A DNA stretch of 6,021 bases from Bacteroidetes bacterium UBA2234 (lineage in GTDB: Bacteria > Bacteroidota > Bacteroidia > NS11-12g > UBA955): positions 1 to 6,021 of the forward strand of contig DDYM01000028.1 in the NCBI GenBank assembly GCA_002347985.1. Direction: 5' to 3'. The notes under the pieces are model-generated. The model searched no databases and was not told the DNA's origin. It saw only the letters and a list, made by a program, of their open reading frames with translations. Positions 1-5,775 of this stretch are shown here, piece by piece. How positions within the stretch are numbered: the first letter of the stretch is position 1; every line of letters begins with the position of its first letter. Made by a program: the position numbers and the translations under genes.

Positions 1-59
1 GTGGCTGTTGACAGTCCAACCAACACGCTAAAAATGAGAGAAATACTTATCTTTTTCAT
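1..59 (-). CDS. N-terminal fragment of an exported protein (signal peptide only)
   Basis: An ATG at 59-57 on the minus strand opens a frame that reads MKKISISLIFSVLVGLSTA and then leaves the window. This is a classic signal peptide: two lysines, a hydrophobic core of about 13 residues, and a small-residue end (STA) suited to signal peptidase I. It follows the stop codon of the PstS-like gene by 68 bases on the same strand, so the two are probably co-transcribed. From memory, Bacteroidota often place a tetratricopeptide-repeat protein gene after a PstS-like lipoprotein gene, which makes that a guess for the missing body, but nothing of the mature protein is visible. No Shine-Dalgarno sequence is evident; upstream is a T-tract followed by GCACCCA. 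The call of a start and signal peptide is reasonable; the product is unknown. Confidence 0.6.
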   Translation of the reverse strand, partial: MKKISISLIFSVLVGLSTA

Positions 60-127
60 TGGGTGCAAAAAAACTATGTAATTGTTATATATGTGTTAAG
101 ATTTTCAAAAATTGTTCCAAATATTTT

Positions 128-1066
128 TCAATTTTCCAATTGAATTGTTCGAGCGGGAGGAAGGGCCGGCGATAATCCACTCTTCTTTATAATTACCTGT
201 CCACTTTGGTCACAGCAAAACGCCAAAAAACCTTGGGCCAAACCTGAATATCCCTGCAAATCGTATCCCATAATGGTTCGAATGAATGGGTATTGCTTGG
301 CATACACTTGAGATTGATATGGCAAATGAAATTCTCCAGAATTTGGGTTTTGCACTTCCAGCACCTCAACCAATTTTCTGTTGTGTTTGGCCAGCGTATC
401 ACCCCGATCAGCAATCCAGTTAGAACCCACAAATCCCAACGCCCCGGGCGTTTTCTTCACCATGTCAAAGACGGCTTGAGGCGATGTCACCTGAATCACT
501 TTGGGAAGAGACATTTTCTTGCCTAATTTAGCACAATTTTTCGCAAAAAACTCTTCTAAGTCATTGTAAATCAAATCGTTCTTCAAAAACACTAGAACCA
601 ACTTTTCATTGCTTTTTGCCCACGCCGTACATTTACCCGATAAAATCATACCCAAGGAATCTGAGGAGAGTCTGTTGTTTGGATTGTTTCGATTTGCTAT
701 GAATGCGGTCGCCGACACGCCGATGTCGTGGGATCGGACTTTAATCTGTCTGGATTCCAGTGCGTCAACCATGGCCGTATCGAAAATGTGATTGACATAC
801 AACGCCGAAATCTTTTTATCTCTCACACCTTCTAGCAGGGCGATTGGAGACATATAATTGGGTTTGATATGCGCCTGGGGATATAAATCATGAAATCGAT
901 CTATCAATTGAACAAACAGCAAACTGTCGTTCACATCCACCGCTATCTCCAGTTCTCCTTTGGTGGGAATGTCGTTGCGCTTCCCCTTGTGTTCCATATC
1001 CAAACATGAAACAAATAGGATCATTGCCAACAGAACACCAACGAATTGCCTATTCTTCTGAAACAT
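128..1066 (-). CDS. PstS-like substrate-binding lipoprotein
   Basis: A 312-residue exported protein of the PstS/periplasmic-binding-protein-like family. Residues 1-20 form a lipoprotein signal peptide ending in a lipobox (LFVS-C21), so it should be membrane-anchored. Family signals in order: KGELEIAVD near 36-44, FHDLYPQAHIKPNYMS around 58-73, a NRNNPNNRLSSDSLGMILSGK segment at 125-145 (matching the PstS 'NPxNxLtxeqL..IfsGk' region), PGALGFVG at 207-214, and the C-terminal GFLAFCCDQSGQVIIKKSGL block at 279-298. I chose the ATG at 1066 over one at 1096 because it puts the signal peptide at the N-terminus and has AAGG a few bases upstream. The start overlaps the 67-residue membrane protein gene by 17 bases, implying translational coupling. 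Where PstS proteins carry a phosphate-contacting Ser/Thr-Arg motif, residues 157-174 here read LVLVFLKNDLIYNDLEEF, without it. No pstC, pstA or pstB is nearby, so phosphate binding is doubtful; the fold assignment is fairly secure. Confidence 0.85.
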   Translation of the reverse strand: MFQKNRQFVGVLLAMILFVSCLDMEHKGKRNDIPTKGELEIAVDVNDSLLFVQLIDRFHDLYPQAHIKPNYMSPIALLEGVRDKKISALYVNHIFDTAMVDALESRQIKVRSHDIGVSATAFIANRNNPNNRLSSDSLGMILSGKCTAWAKSNEKLVLVFLKNDLIYNDLEEFFAKNCAKLGKKMSLPKVIQVTSPQAVFDMVKKTPGALGFVGSNWIADRGDTLAKHNRKLVEVLEVQNPNSGEFHLPYQSQVYAKQYPFIRTIMGYDLQGYSGLAQGFLAFCCDQSGQVIIKKSGLSPALPPARTIQLEN

Positions 1067-1253
1067 TGCGACCTTTTTTATAAAGCAAGTAACCATTCAC
1101 GGCGCGGAAAAGTCCCCAAAAAAACAAAAACACAACGATGGGCCAGGTTCCGTAGCCCCAAATATCGATGCTGTCTTTTTGATAAAAAACGATGGCCAAC
1201 GACCAAAATGCGAATGCACTAATCCAATGATACCAATGGTTCGTTTTAAACAT
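1050..1253 (-). CDS. Small two-helix membrane protein
   Basis: A 67-residue protein, rich in Trp and Phe, with two hydrophobic stretches: about residues 9-24 (HWISAFAFWSLAIVFY) and about 34-57 (from GYGTWPIVVFLFFWGLF to GYLLY). A short polar loop (QKDSID) lies between them and a basic/acidic tail (KKGRNVSEE) follows the second. Both termini therefore probably lie on the same side of the inner membrane, with KKGR favouring the cytoplasm. I do not recognise a named family. Reality of the gene is supported by its ATG start just after a terminator, its membrane-protein composition, and its 17-base overlap with the start of the PstS-like lipoprotein gene, which is the usual sign of a coupled operon pair. 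It may be a partner or assembly factor of that lipoprotein, but this is only inferred from position. An overlapping frame covering 1097-1315 looks like a shadow and runs across the terminator hairpin. Confidence 0.7.
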   Translation of the reverse strand: MFKTNHWYHWISAFAFWSLAIVFYQKDSIDIWGYGTWPIVVFLFFWGLFRAVNGYLLYKKGRNVSEE

Positions 1254-1257
1254 ACTA

Positions 1258-1265
1258 CAAAAATA
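1258..1265 (-). promoter_or_regulatory. Possible -7 element (TATTTTTG) of the small-membrane-protein unit
   Basis: The minus strand reads TATTTTTG here, an exact match to the Bacteroidota -7 consensus TAnnTTTG, four bases before the ATG at 1253. Transcription would then begin at about the start codon, giving a leaderless mRNA. The nearest TTG upstream (1284-1282) is only 16 bases away and lies inside the terminator hairpin, so the -33 part is poor. A promoter is expected somewhere here because a terminator lies just upstream, but the match could be chance in a T-rich tail. Confidence 0.3.
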
Positions 1266-1269
1266 AACG

Positions 1270-1303
1270 AAAAGGGGCCTACAATGTTTTGTAGGCCCCT
1301 TTT
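1270..1303 (-). terminator. Rho-independent terminator after the BNR/T9SS gene
   Basis: A perfect 15-base-pair inverted repeat (AAAAGGGGCCTACAA at 1270-1284 and TTGTAGGCCCCTTTT at 1289-1303) encloses a 4-base loop. On the minus strand it begins 32 bases after the TAA of the BNR/T9SS gene, and the stem ends in TTTT followed by CGTTTATTTTT, as expected for an intrinsic terminator. The flanking A and T runs are symmetric, so it could also stop plus-strand transcription, although no plus-strand gene reads into it. It separates the BNR/T9SS gene from the small membrane protein/PstS-like unit. Confidence 0.9.
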
Positions 1304-1335
1304 ATTCCCAAACAATTGGGCGTAAAATGTATGTT

Positions 1336-3264
1336 TTATTTAACCATCATGGTTTTGCTCACACTGCTACCACCTGCAATGAGGGTATAAGTGTAAACAC
1401 CACTCGACAAACTGTCGCCGTTGATCACCAACTCATGATTTCCTTTGTACAAGCCGCTGTGCTTTTGTGTTTGAACCAAAGCGCCCATTGCGTTGCGCAC
1501 TTCGATTGTAACATCGCCAGGAGTTGTCAAATAGATCAATACTTTGGTATTGCTGCTGAATGGGTTTGGATAGTTTTGATTCACAACCATAACCTCACCA
1601 GTATTGGGTTGGTCAACAGAAGCGATTCCGATAGTACCAGCCAAAATTTCAGAAACTGGGATGGCTTGATAATTGATCACGTTCAATACAACGGGGTGGT
1701 TACCGAAAGATGAACTGTTGTTTTGCAAGTTGGTACCCGCAATTTCGTCTTGCTGCCAGTGCATGTGAACGAAACCATCGGCAACGCGACAAGTTGAAGC
1801 AAAATCATCTTCTTTTCCAATTACTTGAGTTACGTTTTGAGATTGGCTCCAAGTTGCACCACCATCGGTTGAATAAACGATTCCGATATCGCGGAAGTTT
1901 GCACCCAAATCAGAAATGTCTAATTCTACAGGTACGCTATACAAACAGAAGATATTACCATTTGCATCCATTGCTGAAGATGGCTGACGCATGCAAGAAG
2001 TGTTACCCAATCGTGCAACTGTACTCATTCCTGAGGGAACATTTCCACTAGAAAGTGCGGAATAGGTAGGTTGTTCCATTTTGTTTACGCCATCACCGTC
2101 TGCATCAAATGCAGCACCAGAAGCAATTAAAGCAGTTTTATCGTTGGCTTCTGACCAATGCATAATTCCTTGCAAACCTGGGTAAAAGCTATAGCTCTGA
2201 TCGGTAGTATCGTCATCGAAAACTCTACCTAAACCCCAAAATACATGAAGGTTATTGTTTTTATCAATGATTACATCACAAGTACCGTCGTTGGTGAACG
2301 GGGTATCTGTCATTAACTGTTTTCCAGTCCAAGGAGCATATCTGAAGGTATCTACGATGATACGAGTGAAAGTGCTACCACCGTCGGTACTCTTCCAAGC
2401 AACAACACCTTGCAATAAATCCGCATTTACGATGGCTACTGTATTTCCTCTAACATCAATTGTGTACTGATCCGCACCACCGTTGTTTGTCAAGGTGCTA
2501 TCGAAACCAGGCAAAGAAACGTGTTGCTTATCCCACGTTACACCACCGTCTTTAGAACGACTGTAAACCATAGGAGCGAATACACCTTTTCTCTTTGGCG
2601 CACGCGCTTCACCGGGTGCAGCAGAATCTGTGTAAGAGCAAATCAAATGAATTACGTCACCATTGTTGGCAGTTCTTGCCCAAATTGGCTTGTATGGGGG
2701 TTCTTTCAGGATATTGGTAACTGTTGACGGACGTGAAGATGCAGAACTGCTGGTTGTCATGTAGAAACCACCACTTGTAGCATCGTGACCGATGGTAAAT
2801 ACGTTGCCATTCGACAAAACACCTACGTTGGCCCATCCAGTTCTTACGTTTTCAACGCGGTTACTGTCGGATGGCTGCCATTTTCCTGCAGCACTGCGGA
2901 AGTTGTACCCGCTTCCACGACCTGGGAAACCCACGGCATCAGAGGTTGAAGTAGTCCAAGCCGCAGATACTGCACCATCAGAATGCATTGCCAAACGGTG
3001 AGGCATTGCATAGTTGGTTTGCAAATCGTAATAAGTAGAACCAATACGGATAAAACTCTTGTAGTTTACTCCACGAGCAGTTACCGTTTTTTTGGATTTT
3101 GGAGCAACACCGAATCCACCATTGTCGGCTTTATCGATGAGCACTTTGGATTGTGAGGTCAATACTGGGTTGCCTTGATTGGCTGCCGCATTTGACAAGC
3201 TCACCTGTGCAGTTGCCAAACCAGCGGCAAAGACAGAAATAGCTAATACGTATAGTTTTTTCAT
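1336..3264 (-). CDS. Secreted BNR/Asp-box protein with T9SS C-terminal sorting domain
   Basis: A 642-residue exported protein. Residues 1-19 are a signal peptide (MKKLYVLAISVFAAGLATA, cleavage before Gln20). The central region resembles a sialidase-type beta-propeller, with three clear Asp-boxes: SKDGGVTW at 237-244, STDGGSTF at 292-299 and STDGGATW at 465-472. Residues 387-394 (DADGDGVN) form a DxDxDG loop of the calcium-binding kind. From about 557 to the end is a type A T9SS sorting domain: NYPNPF at 564-569, a VTIEVRNAMGALVQT strand, SGVYTYTL and a final KTMMVK. The sorting domain should be removed during export, leaving the protein on the cell surface or released. I see no sialidase FRIP motif, so catalytic activity is not supported; adhesion, glycan binding or a structural role are alternatives. 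The gene starts 51 bases after holA and ends at a strong hairpin. A partial -7-like TTTATTTG lies at 3284-3291 on the minus strand with no convincing -33 element. Confidence 0.92.
   Translation of the reverse strand: MKKLYVLAISVFAAGLATAQVSLSNAAANQGNPVLTSQSKVLIDKADNGGFGVAPKSKKTVTARGVNYKSFIRIGSTYYDLQTNYAMPHRLAMHSDGAVSAAWTTSTSDAVGFPGRGSGYNFRSAAGKWQPSDSNRVENVRTGWANVGVLSNGNVFTIGHDATSGGFYMTTSSSASSRPSTVTNILKEPPYKPIWARTANNGDVIHLICSYTDSAAPGEARAPKRKGVFAPMVYSRSKDGGVTWDKQHVSLPGFDSTLTNNGGADQYTIDVRGNTVAIVNADLLQGVVAWKSTDGGSTFTRIIVDTFRYAPWTGKQLMTDTPFTNDGTCDVIIDKNNNLHVFWGLGRVFDDDTTDQSYSFYPGLQGIMHWSEANDKTALIASGAAFDADGDGVNKMEQPTYSALSSGNVPSGMSTVARLGNTSCMRQPSSAMDANGNIFCLYSVPVELDISDLGANFRDIGIVYSTDGGATWSQSQNVTQVIGKEDDFASTCRVADGFVHMHWQQDEIAGTNLQNNSSSFGNHPVVLNVINYQAIPVSEILAGTIGIASVDQPNTGEVMVVNQNYPNPFSSNTKVLIYLTTPGDVTIEVRNAMGALVQTQKHSGLYKGNHELVINGDSLSSGVYTYTLIAGGSSVSKTMMVK
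1339..1596 (-). other. T9SS type A sorting domain (coding segment)
   Basis: This segment encodes roughly residues 557-642 of the BNR protein. It holds the conserved N-x-YPNPF entry motif, a short Ig-like beta-sandwich pattern and a terminal basic residue. In Bacteroidota such domains direct cargo from the periplasm through the type IX secretion outer-membrane complex. It indicates that the host genome must encode a T9SS, although none of its machinery is in the window. Confidence 0.9.
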
Positions 3265-3315
3265 ACTTTAATTTTAAGAATTACAAATAAAGGAAAAATA
3301 ATATGAAATATCGCA

Positions 3316-4350
3316 TTAAACGCGCTGTGGAGCCCGAAGAATTCCTAATACTGTTTCGATAAGGATTTCACCGTCTGAAGCCCCTCCCCTATGAACCCCC
3401 TTCAATTTGAGGTCGAGCAGTTTAATTTGATTGAATGCCCTCTCCATATCACCGGGAGAATAATTCTTCGCCGCAATCATGTATTCCTCTACGAAAAAGG
3501 GATTTACACCCAGTGAAGACGCCACTTCTCCTTTGGAGGCCCCGGGCATCTGTTGCACAAGAAGTATTTTTCCAAAATAACCGTGAAGGTTGCTCACCAT
3601 GCGCAATATTTCACCTTTTTCGGCCCGGGCCGACATGTGGTGTGCGATTTGGATGGCTTTGTTGAAATTTTTTAGTCCCAAGGCCGACTGCAATTCAAAA
3701 ACATTGTATTCACGATTGAAGCCCACATTGGCCTCTACGTGAACTGTCCTTATGAATTCGTCTTTTACATTGATGAGGAGTTTTTCTAATTCATTGTGAA
3801 TCAGCGGTAGATCGGCACCAAGCAGTTCTACAAGCATTTGTATGGCTGAGCCATCGATACTTCTACCCTTTTGCCTAAGGTATTCGGGCAACCAATCTTT
3901 GATTTGGTAATCCCTCAGTTTTGCTGCGTAATAGGCACCCCCAAATTTATCTGCCTGCTTTCCAATTTTTGTTCGCATATCCATTTTGTTACCTCGGAAT
4001 GCACAAACAAGAATGGTTGAGGGCAATGGATTTTCTAAATAAGTAAGCAGTTTATCAAATTCTTTGATGTCTTGGGCATCTTTTACGATGATGACTTGGA
4101 ATTGGCTCATCATGGGGTAACGACGTGCCATCGAAATGAGGTCGTGTATTTTGACCTCCTTGCCGTATAAAATCGTTTGATTAAAACTTCTTTCAGATTC
4201 TGGCAATACGCTGTCTTCTAATAAATCCGTTATCGCATCGATAAAATAGACTTCTTCCCCATGCAATAGATAAACAGGTGAATACTGTTTGGCTTGAATC
4301 TTACGACGAAGATCCAAATAATTGGCAATGGTATCGCTCAATTTGGCCAT
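3316..4350 (-). CDS. holA: DNA polymerase III delta subunit (HolA)
   Basis: A 344-residue protein, the usual length for HolA. The delta subunit is the clamp-loader 'wrench' that opens the beta sliding clamp so that it can be loaded on primed DNA; it acts in the cytoplasm with the DnaX (tau/gamma) and delta-prime subunits. Family signals in order: PVYLLHGEEVYFIDAI at 25-40 (degenerate nucleotide-binding region, no Walker A lysine, as expected of delta), the ARRYPMMSQFQVIIVKDAQ segment at 75-93 (the 'slPmfg..rlvvv' region near the beta-interacting element), LIHNELEKLLI at 183-193, NVFELQSALG at 216-225, and the C-terminal collar helices with LLDLKLKGV at 311-319. The ATG at 4350 is the natural start and matches the family N-terminus. 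The gene is divergent from the HsdR-N-like gene, with 20 bases between starts, and the BNR/T9SS gene follows 51 bases downstream with no clear terminator between, so some read-through is possible. Confidence 0.95.
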   Translation of the reverse strand: MAKLSDTIANYLDLRRKIQAKQYSPVYLLHGEEVYFIDAITDLLEDSVLPESERSFNQTILYGKEVKIHDLISMARRYPMMSQFQVIIVKDAQDIKEFDKLLTYLENPLPSTILVCAFRGNKMDMRTKIGKQADKFGGAYYAAKLRDYQIKDWLPEYLRQKGRSIDGSAIQMLVELLGADLPLIHNELEKLLINVKDEFIRTVHVEANVGFNREYNVFELQSALGLKNFNKAIQIAHHMSARAEKGEILRMVSNLHGYFGKILLVQQMPGASKGEVASSLGVNPFFVEEYMIAAKNYSPGDMERAFNQIKLLDLKLKGVHRGGASDGEILIETVLGILRAPQRV

Positions 4351-4370
4351 GGGTTTGTATTTTTACAGCG

Positions 4371-4808
4371 GTGCAAGTGTTAAATTTCCCTGAATACGAT
4401 TTTCTGATTCAAGAACAGGAACAAAAAAAAGTCATTTTTGATCCGATTCGAAAAAAATTTATCCCCCTAACTCCTGAGGAATGGGTAAGACAGCATTGTT
4501 TATGTCATCTTATTGAACATTTCAAACTCCCATTGGGCTTGATTGCTGTAGAGAGGGAGATTTCGGTCCATGGACTTCGCAAACGCTTTGATATAGTAGG
4601 ATTTGCGAGCAATGGAAGCCCATTGATTTTGATTGAATGCAAGGCAACATCAGTAGAACTTACGCAAGAAACACTGATTCAAGTAGCCACTTATAACAAT
4701 AAATTAGACAGTCCTTGGATGTGGATTACCAATGGGATTCAACATGCTTGGTTTGAGAAAATTGGTGGAAAAACGCAGTTGGTGAAAGCACCAGTTTCGT
4801 TAATCTAG
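4371..4808 (+). CDS. Orphan HsdR N-terminal-like PD-(D/E)XK protein
   Basis: A 145-residue protein resembling the N-terminal nuclease domain of type I restriction HsdR subunits (the HSDR_N_2 type), but standing alone without helicase, HsdM or HsdS. Visible signals: VIFDPIRKKFIPLTPEEWVRQ at 21-41, typical of this Bacteroidota family; KRFDIVGF at 71-78 with D74; LIECKA at 87-92 with E89 and K91, forming the D...ExK core; and QVATYN at 104-109, the Q-x-x-x-Y motif of this nuclease group. All core residues are present, so catalytic competence is plausible. I chose the GTG at 4371 because family members begin with 'xLNFPxY' as here. An in-frame ATG at 4278 would add 31 residues antisense to the holA start and is unlikely. 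No Shine-Dalgarno sequence is seen. It is divergent from holA and its stop overlaps the 3' end of the convergent lipoprotein gene by 9 bases. From memory, this gene often sits beside holA in Bacteroidota. DNA cleavage or repair is inferred, not shown. Confidence 0.82.
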   Translation: MQVLNFPEYDFLIQEQEQKKVIFDPIRKKFIPLTPEEWVRQHCLCHLIEHFKLPLGLIAVEREISVHGLRKRFDIVGFASNGSPLILIECKATSVELTQETLIQVATYNNKLDSPWMWITNGIQHAWFEKIGGKTQLVKAPVSLI

Positions 4809-5690
4809 TGTAATATCCGTACTTTTTCCCGCCACTGTGGCTCGCACTATACGGTCGCATGACTCGTTTTCAAAGGGATCGTAATCTATTGCGATAACAA
4901 CTGATTTATCGTCGTTATTCAACTCAATCATCCCGTTCACAAATTCTCCAGAGCATCCTGGAACAACTTTTTTAATCAATGGTTGCTTGATTTCCCAGTT
5001 GTGTTTTTCATTTTCCGAAATCAAGATCGACCCTTTGCCTGTCAATTGGTATTGATTTCCGATCATACCTGGATTAAAACTCGTCAATTTTGTCAACTGA
5101 AATTCCCCATTCAACGTCAGCGTTTTTTGACCGAAGAATTCAAACGATTCAATACTAATGAGGTGTTTTTTGTTGTCCTGTCTTGACATGGAGAAAGAAC
5201 CGGCAACATTATGGGGTTGACTTGGATTTCTACCCACCCAGAAGTTATCAGATTTTTCAATTTCCACTTCGAGTTTAGATAGTTTCTCTTGGTAATGGGA
5301 TTGGATTTTTACGTGCATTTTGCCTGCGCGATATTTCCCATCGTATCCTTTTTGATTTTCCGAAAGGGGCAGAGAAATGGGACCAAAGTTGATTTCAAAT
5401 TCAATTCCGTCCCCATCAAAAAACGTTGTATCCAAAGTGGTAATGACGGCTTGTTTTCCGAAAGCATCGGAGAAGAACTTGAGAGGGGTTCCTTTTGCTG
5501 TGGTTTGATCACCAATTTGATCGGCGACTTCTACGATGGCTCCAATTTCAGATTGCACTGAACAATAATCGGAAGCCACTTGAACACCATTTTCTTTTTG
5601 TTCATTGATTCTTTCGCAGGACTGCATCACTGTTAAGCCCGGCAGCAACACCGCGGCTAAGATTAAGTGATTTAAGTATTTGCGAATCAT
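4800..5690 (-). CDS. Putative lipoprotein of unknown function
   Basis: A 296-residue exported protein. The N-terminus has a basic start (MIRKY), a hydrophobic core and VMQS-C25, a loose lipobox of the type Bacteroidota tolerate, so lipid anchoring is likely; signal peptidase I cleavage is the alternative. The mature part is beta-rich, with no transmembrane segment and no recognisable catalytic motif. Its layout matches, from memory, an unnamed Bacteroidota secreted family of about 280-300 residues: a FEINFGP strand near 98-104, GYDGKYRAGKMHVKI at 115-129, several Gly-spaced strands, and a C-terminal module with PGCSGEFVNGMIEL at 244-257 and a CDRIVRATVAGKSTDITL ending at 278-295. C246 and C278 in that module could form a disulfide. 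It is expressed from its own promoter at about 5743-5772. The 3' end overlaps the convergent HsdR-N-like gene by 9 bases, with interleaved stop codons. The function is unknown. Confidence 0.85.
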   Translation of the reverse strand: MIRKYLNHLILAAVLLPGLTVMQSCERINEQKENGVQVASDYCSVQSEIGAIVEVADQIGDQTTAKGTPLKFFSDAFGKQAVITTLDTTFFDGDGIEFEINFGPISLPLSENQKGYDGKYRAGKMHVKIQSHYQEKLSKLEVEIEKSDNFWVGRNPSQPHNVAGSFSMSRQDNKKHLISIESFEFFGQKTLTLNGEFQLTKLTSFNPGMIGNQYQLTGKGSILISENEKHNWEIKQPLIKKVVPGCSGEFVNGMIELNNDDKSVVIAIDYDPFENESCDRIVRATVAGKSTDITLD

Positions 5691-5742
5691 CCGAATTTAG
5701 ATTTTGGTTCTTACGAAAATTGCAAAAACCGCTTTCCTTTAA

Positions 5743-5772
5743 CAAATATAGTATGGATTACCCCCAAAACAA
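5743..5772 (-). promoter_or_regulatory. Bacteroidota-type promoter (TTG-N19-TATATTTG)
   Basis: On the minus strand TTG (5772-5770) is followed after 19 bases by TATATTTG (5750-5743), an exact match to the TAnnTTTG -7 element with spacing in the accepted range for the primary sigma factor of this phylum. Transcription would begin near 5738, leaving a 5' leader of about 48 bases before the ATG at 5690 of the putative lipoprotein. It sits directly after the stop of the aminotransferase gene, so the lipoprotein gene can be expressed independently. Confidence 0.65.
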
Positions 5773-5775
5773 CTC

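Noticed and set aside
60..127. Promoter for the exported protein at the left edge
   Set aside because: The AT-rich spacer has only imperfect TAnnTTTG matches (such as AATATTTG) and no convincing paired -33 element; co-transcription with the PstS-like gene is simpler.
1067..1096. Upstream ATG (1096) for the PstS-like lipoprotein
   Set aside because: It would place ten residues, including a stray Cys, ahead of the signal peptide; the ATG at 1066 has an AAGG upstream and gives a standard lipoprotein leader.
1097..1315. 72-residue minus-strand frame overlapping the small membrane protein gene
   Set aside because: It spans the terminator hairpin and is the alternative frame of the better-supported 67-residue gene.
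1327..1713. 128-residue plus-strand frame
   Set aside because: It lies wholly antisense to the T9SS sorting domain and adjacent region, which has strong family motifs; it shows no recognisable domain itself.
1849..2556. Dispersed DNA repeats of the ACCACCGTC type
   Set aside because: They are the reverse complement of codons for the DGG core of the Asp-boxes and reflect protein repeats, not a mobile or regulatory repeat.
3284..3291. Promoter for the BNR/T9SS gene (TTTATTTG on the minus strand)
   Set aside because: It matches TAnnTTTG at all but one defined position and lacks a recognisable -33 TTG at proper spacing, so it is too weak to list as a feature.
4278..4370. Extended N-terminus of the HsdR-N-like protein from an in-frame ATG at 4278
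   Set aside because: The extra 31 residues are antisense to the conserved N-terminus of holA, are Trp-rich and unlike the family, and the family N-terminus fits the GTG at 4371.
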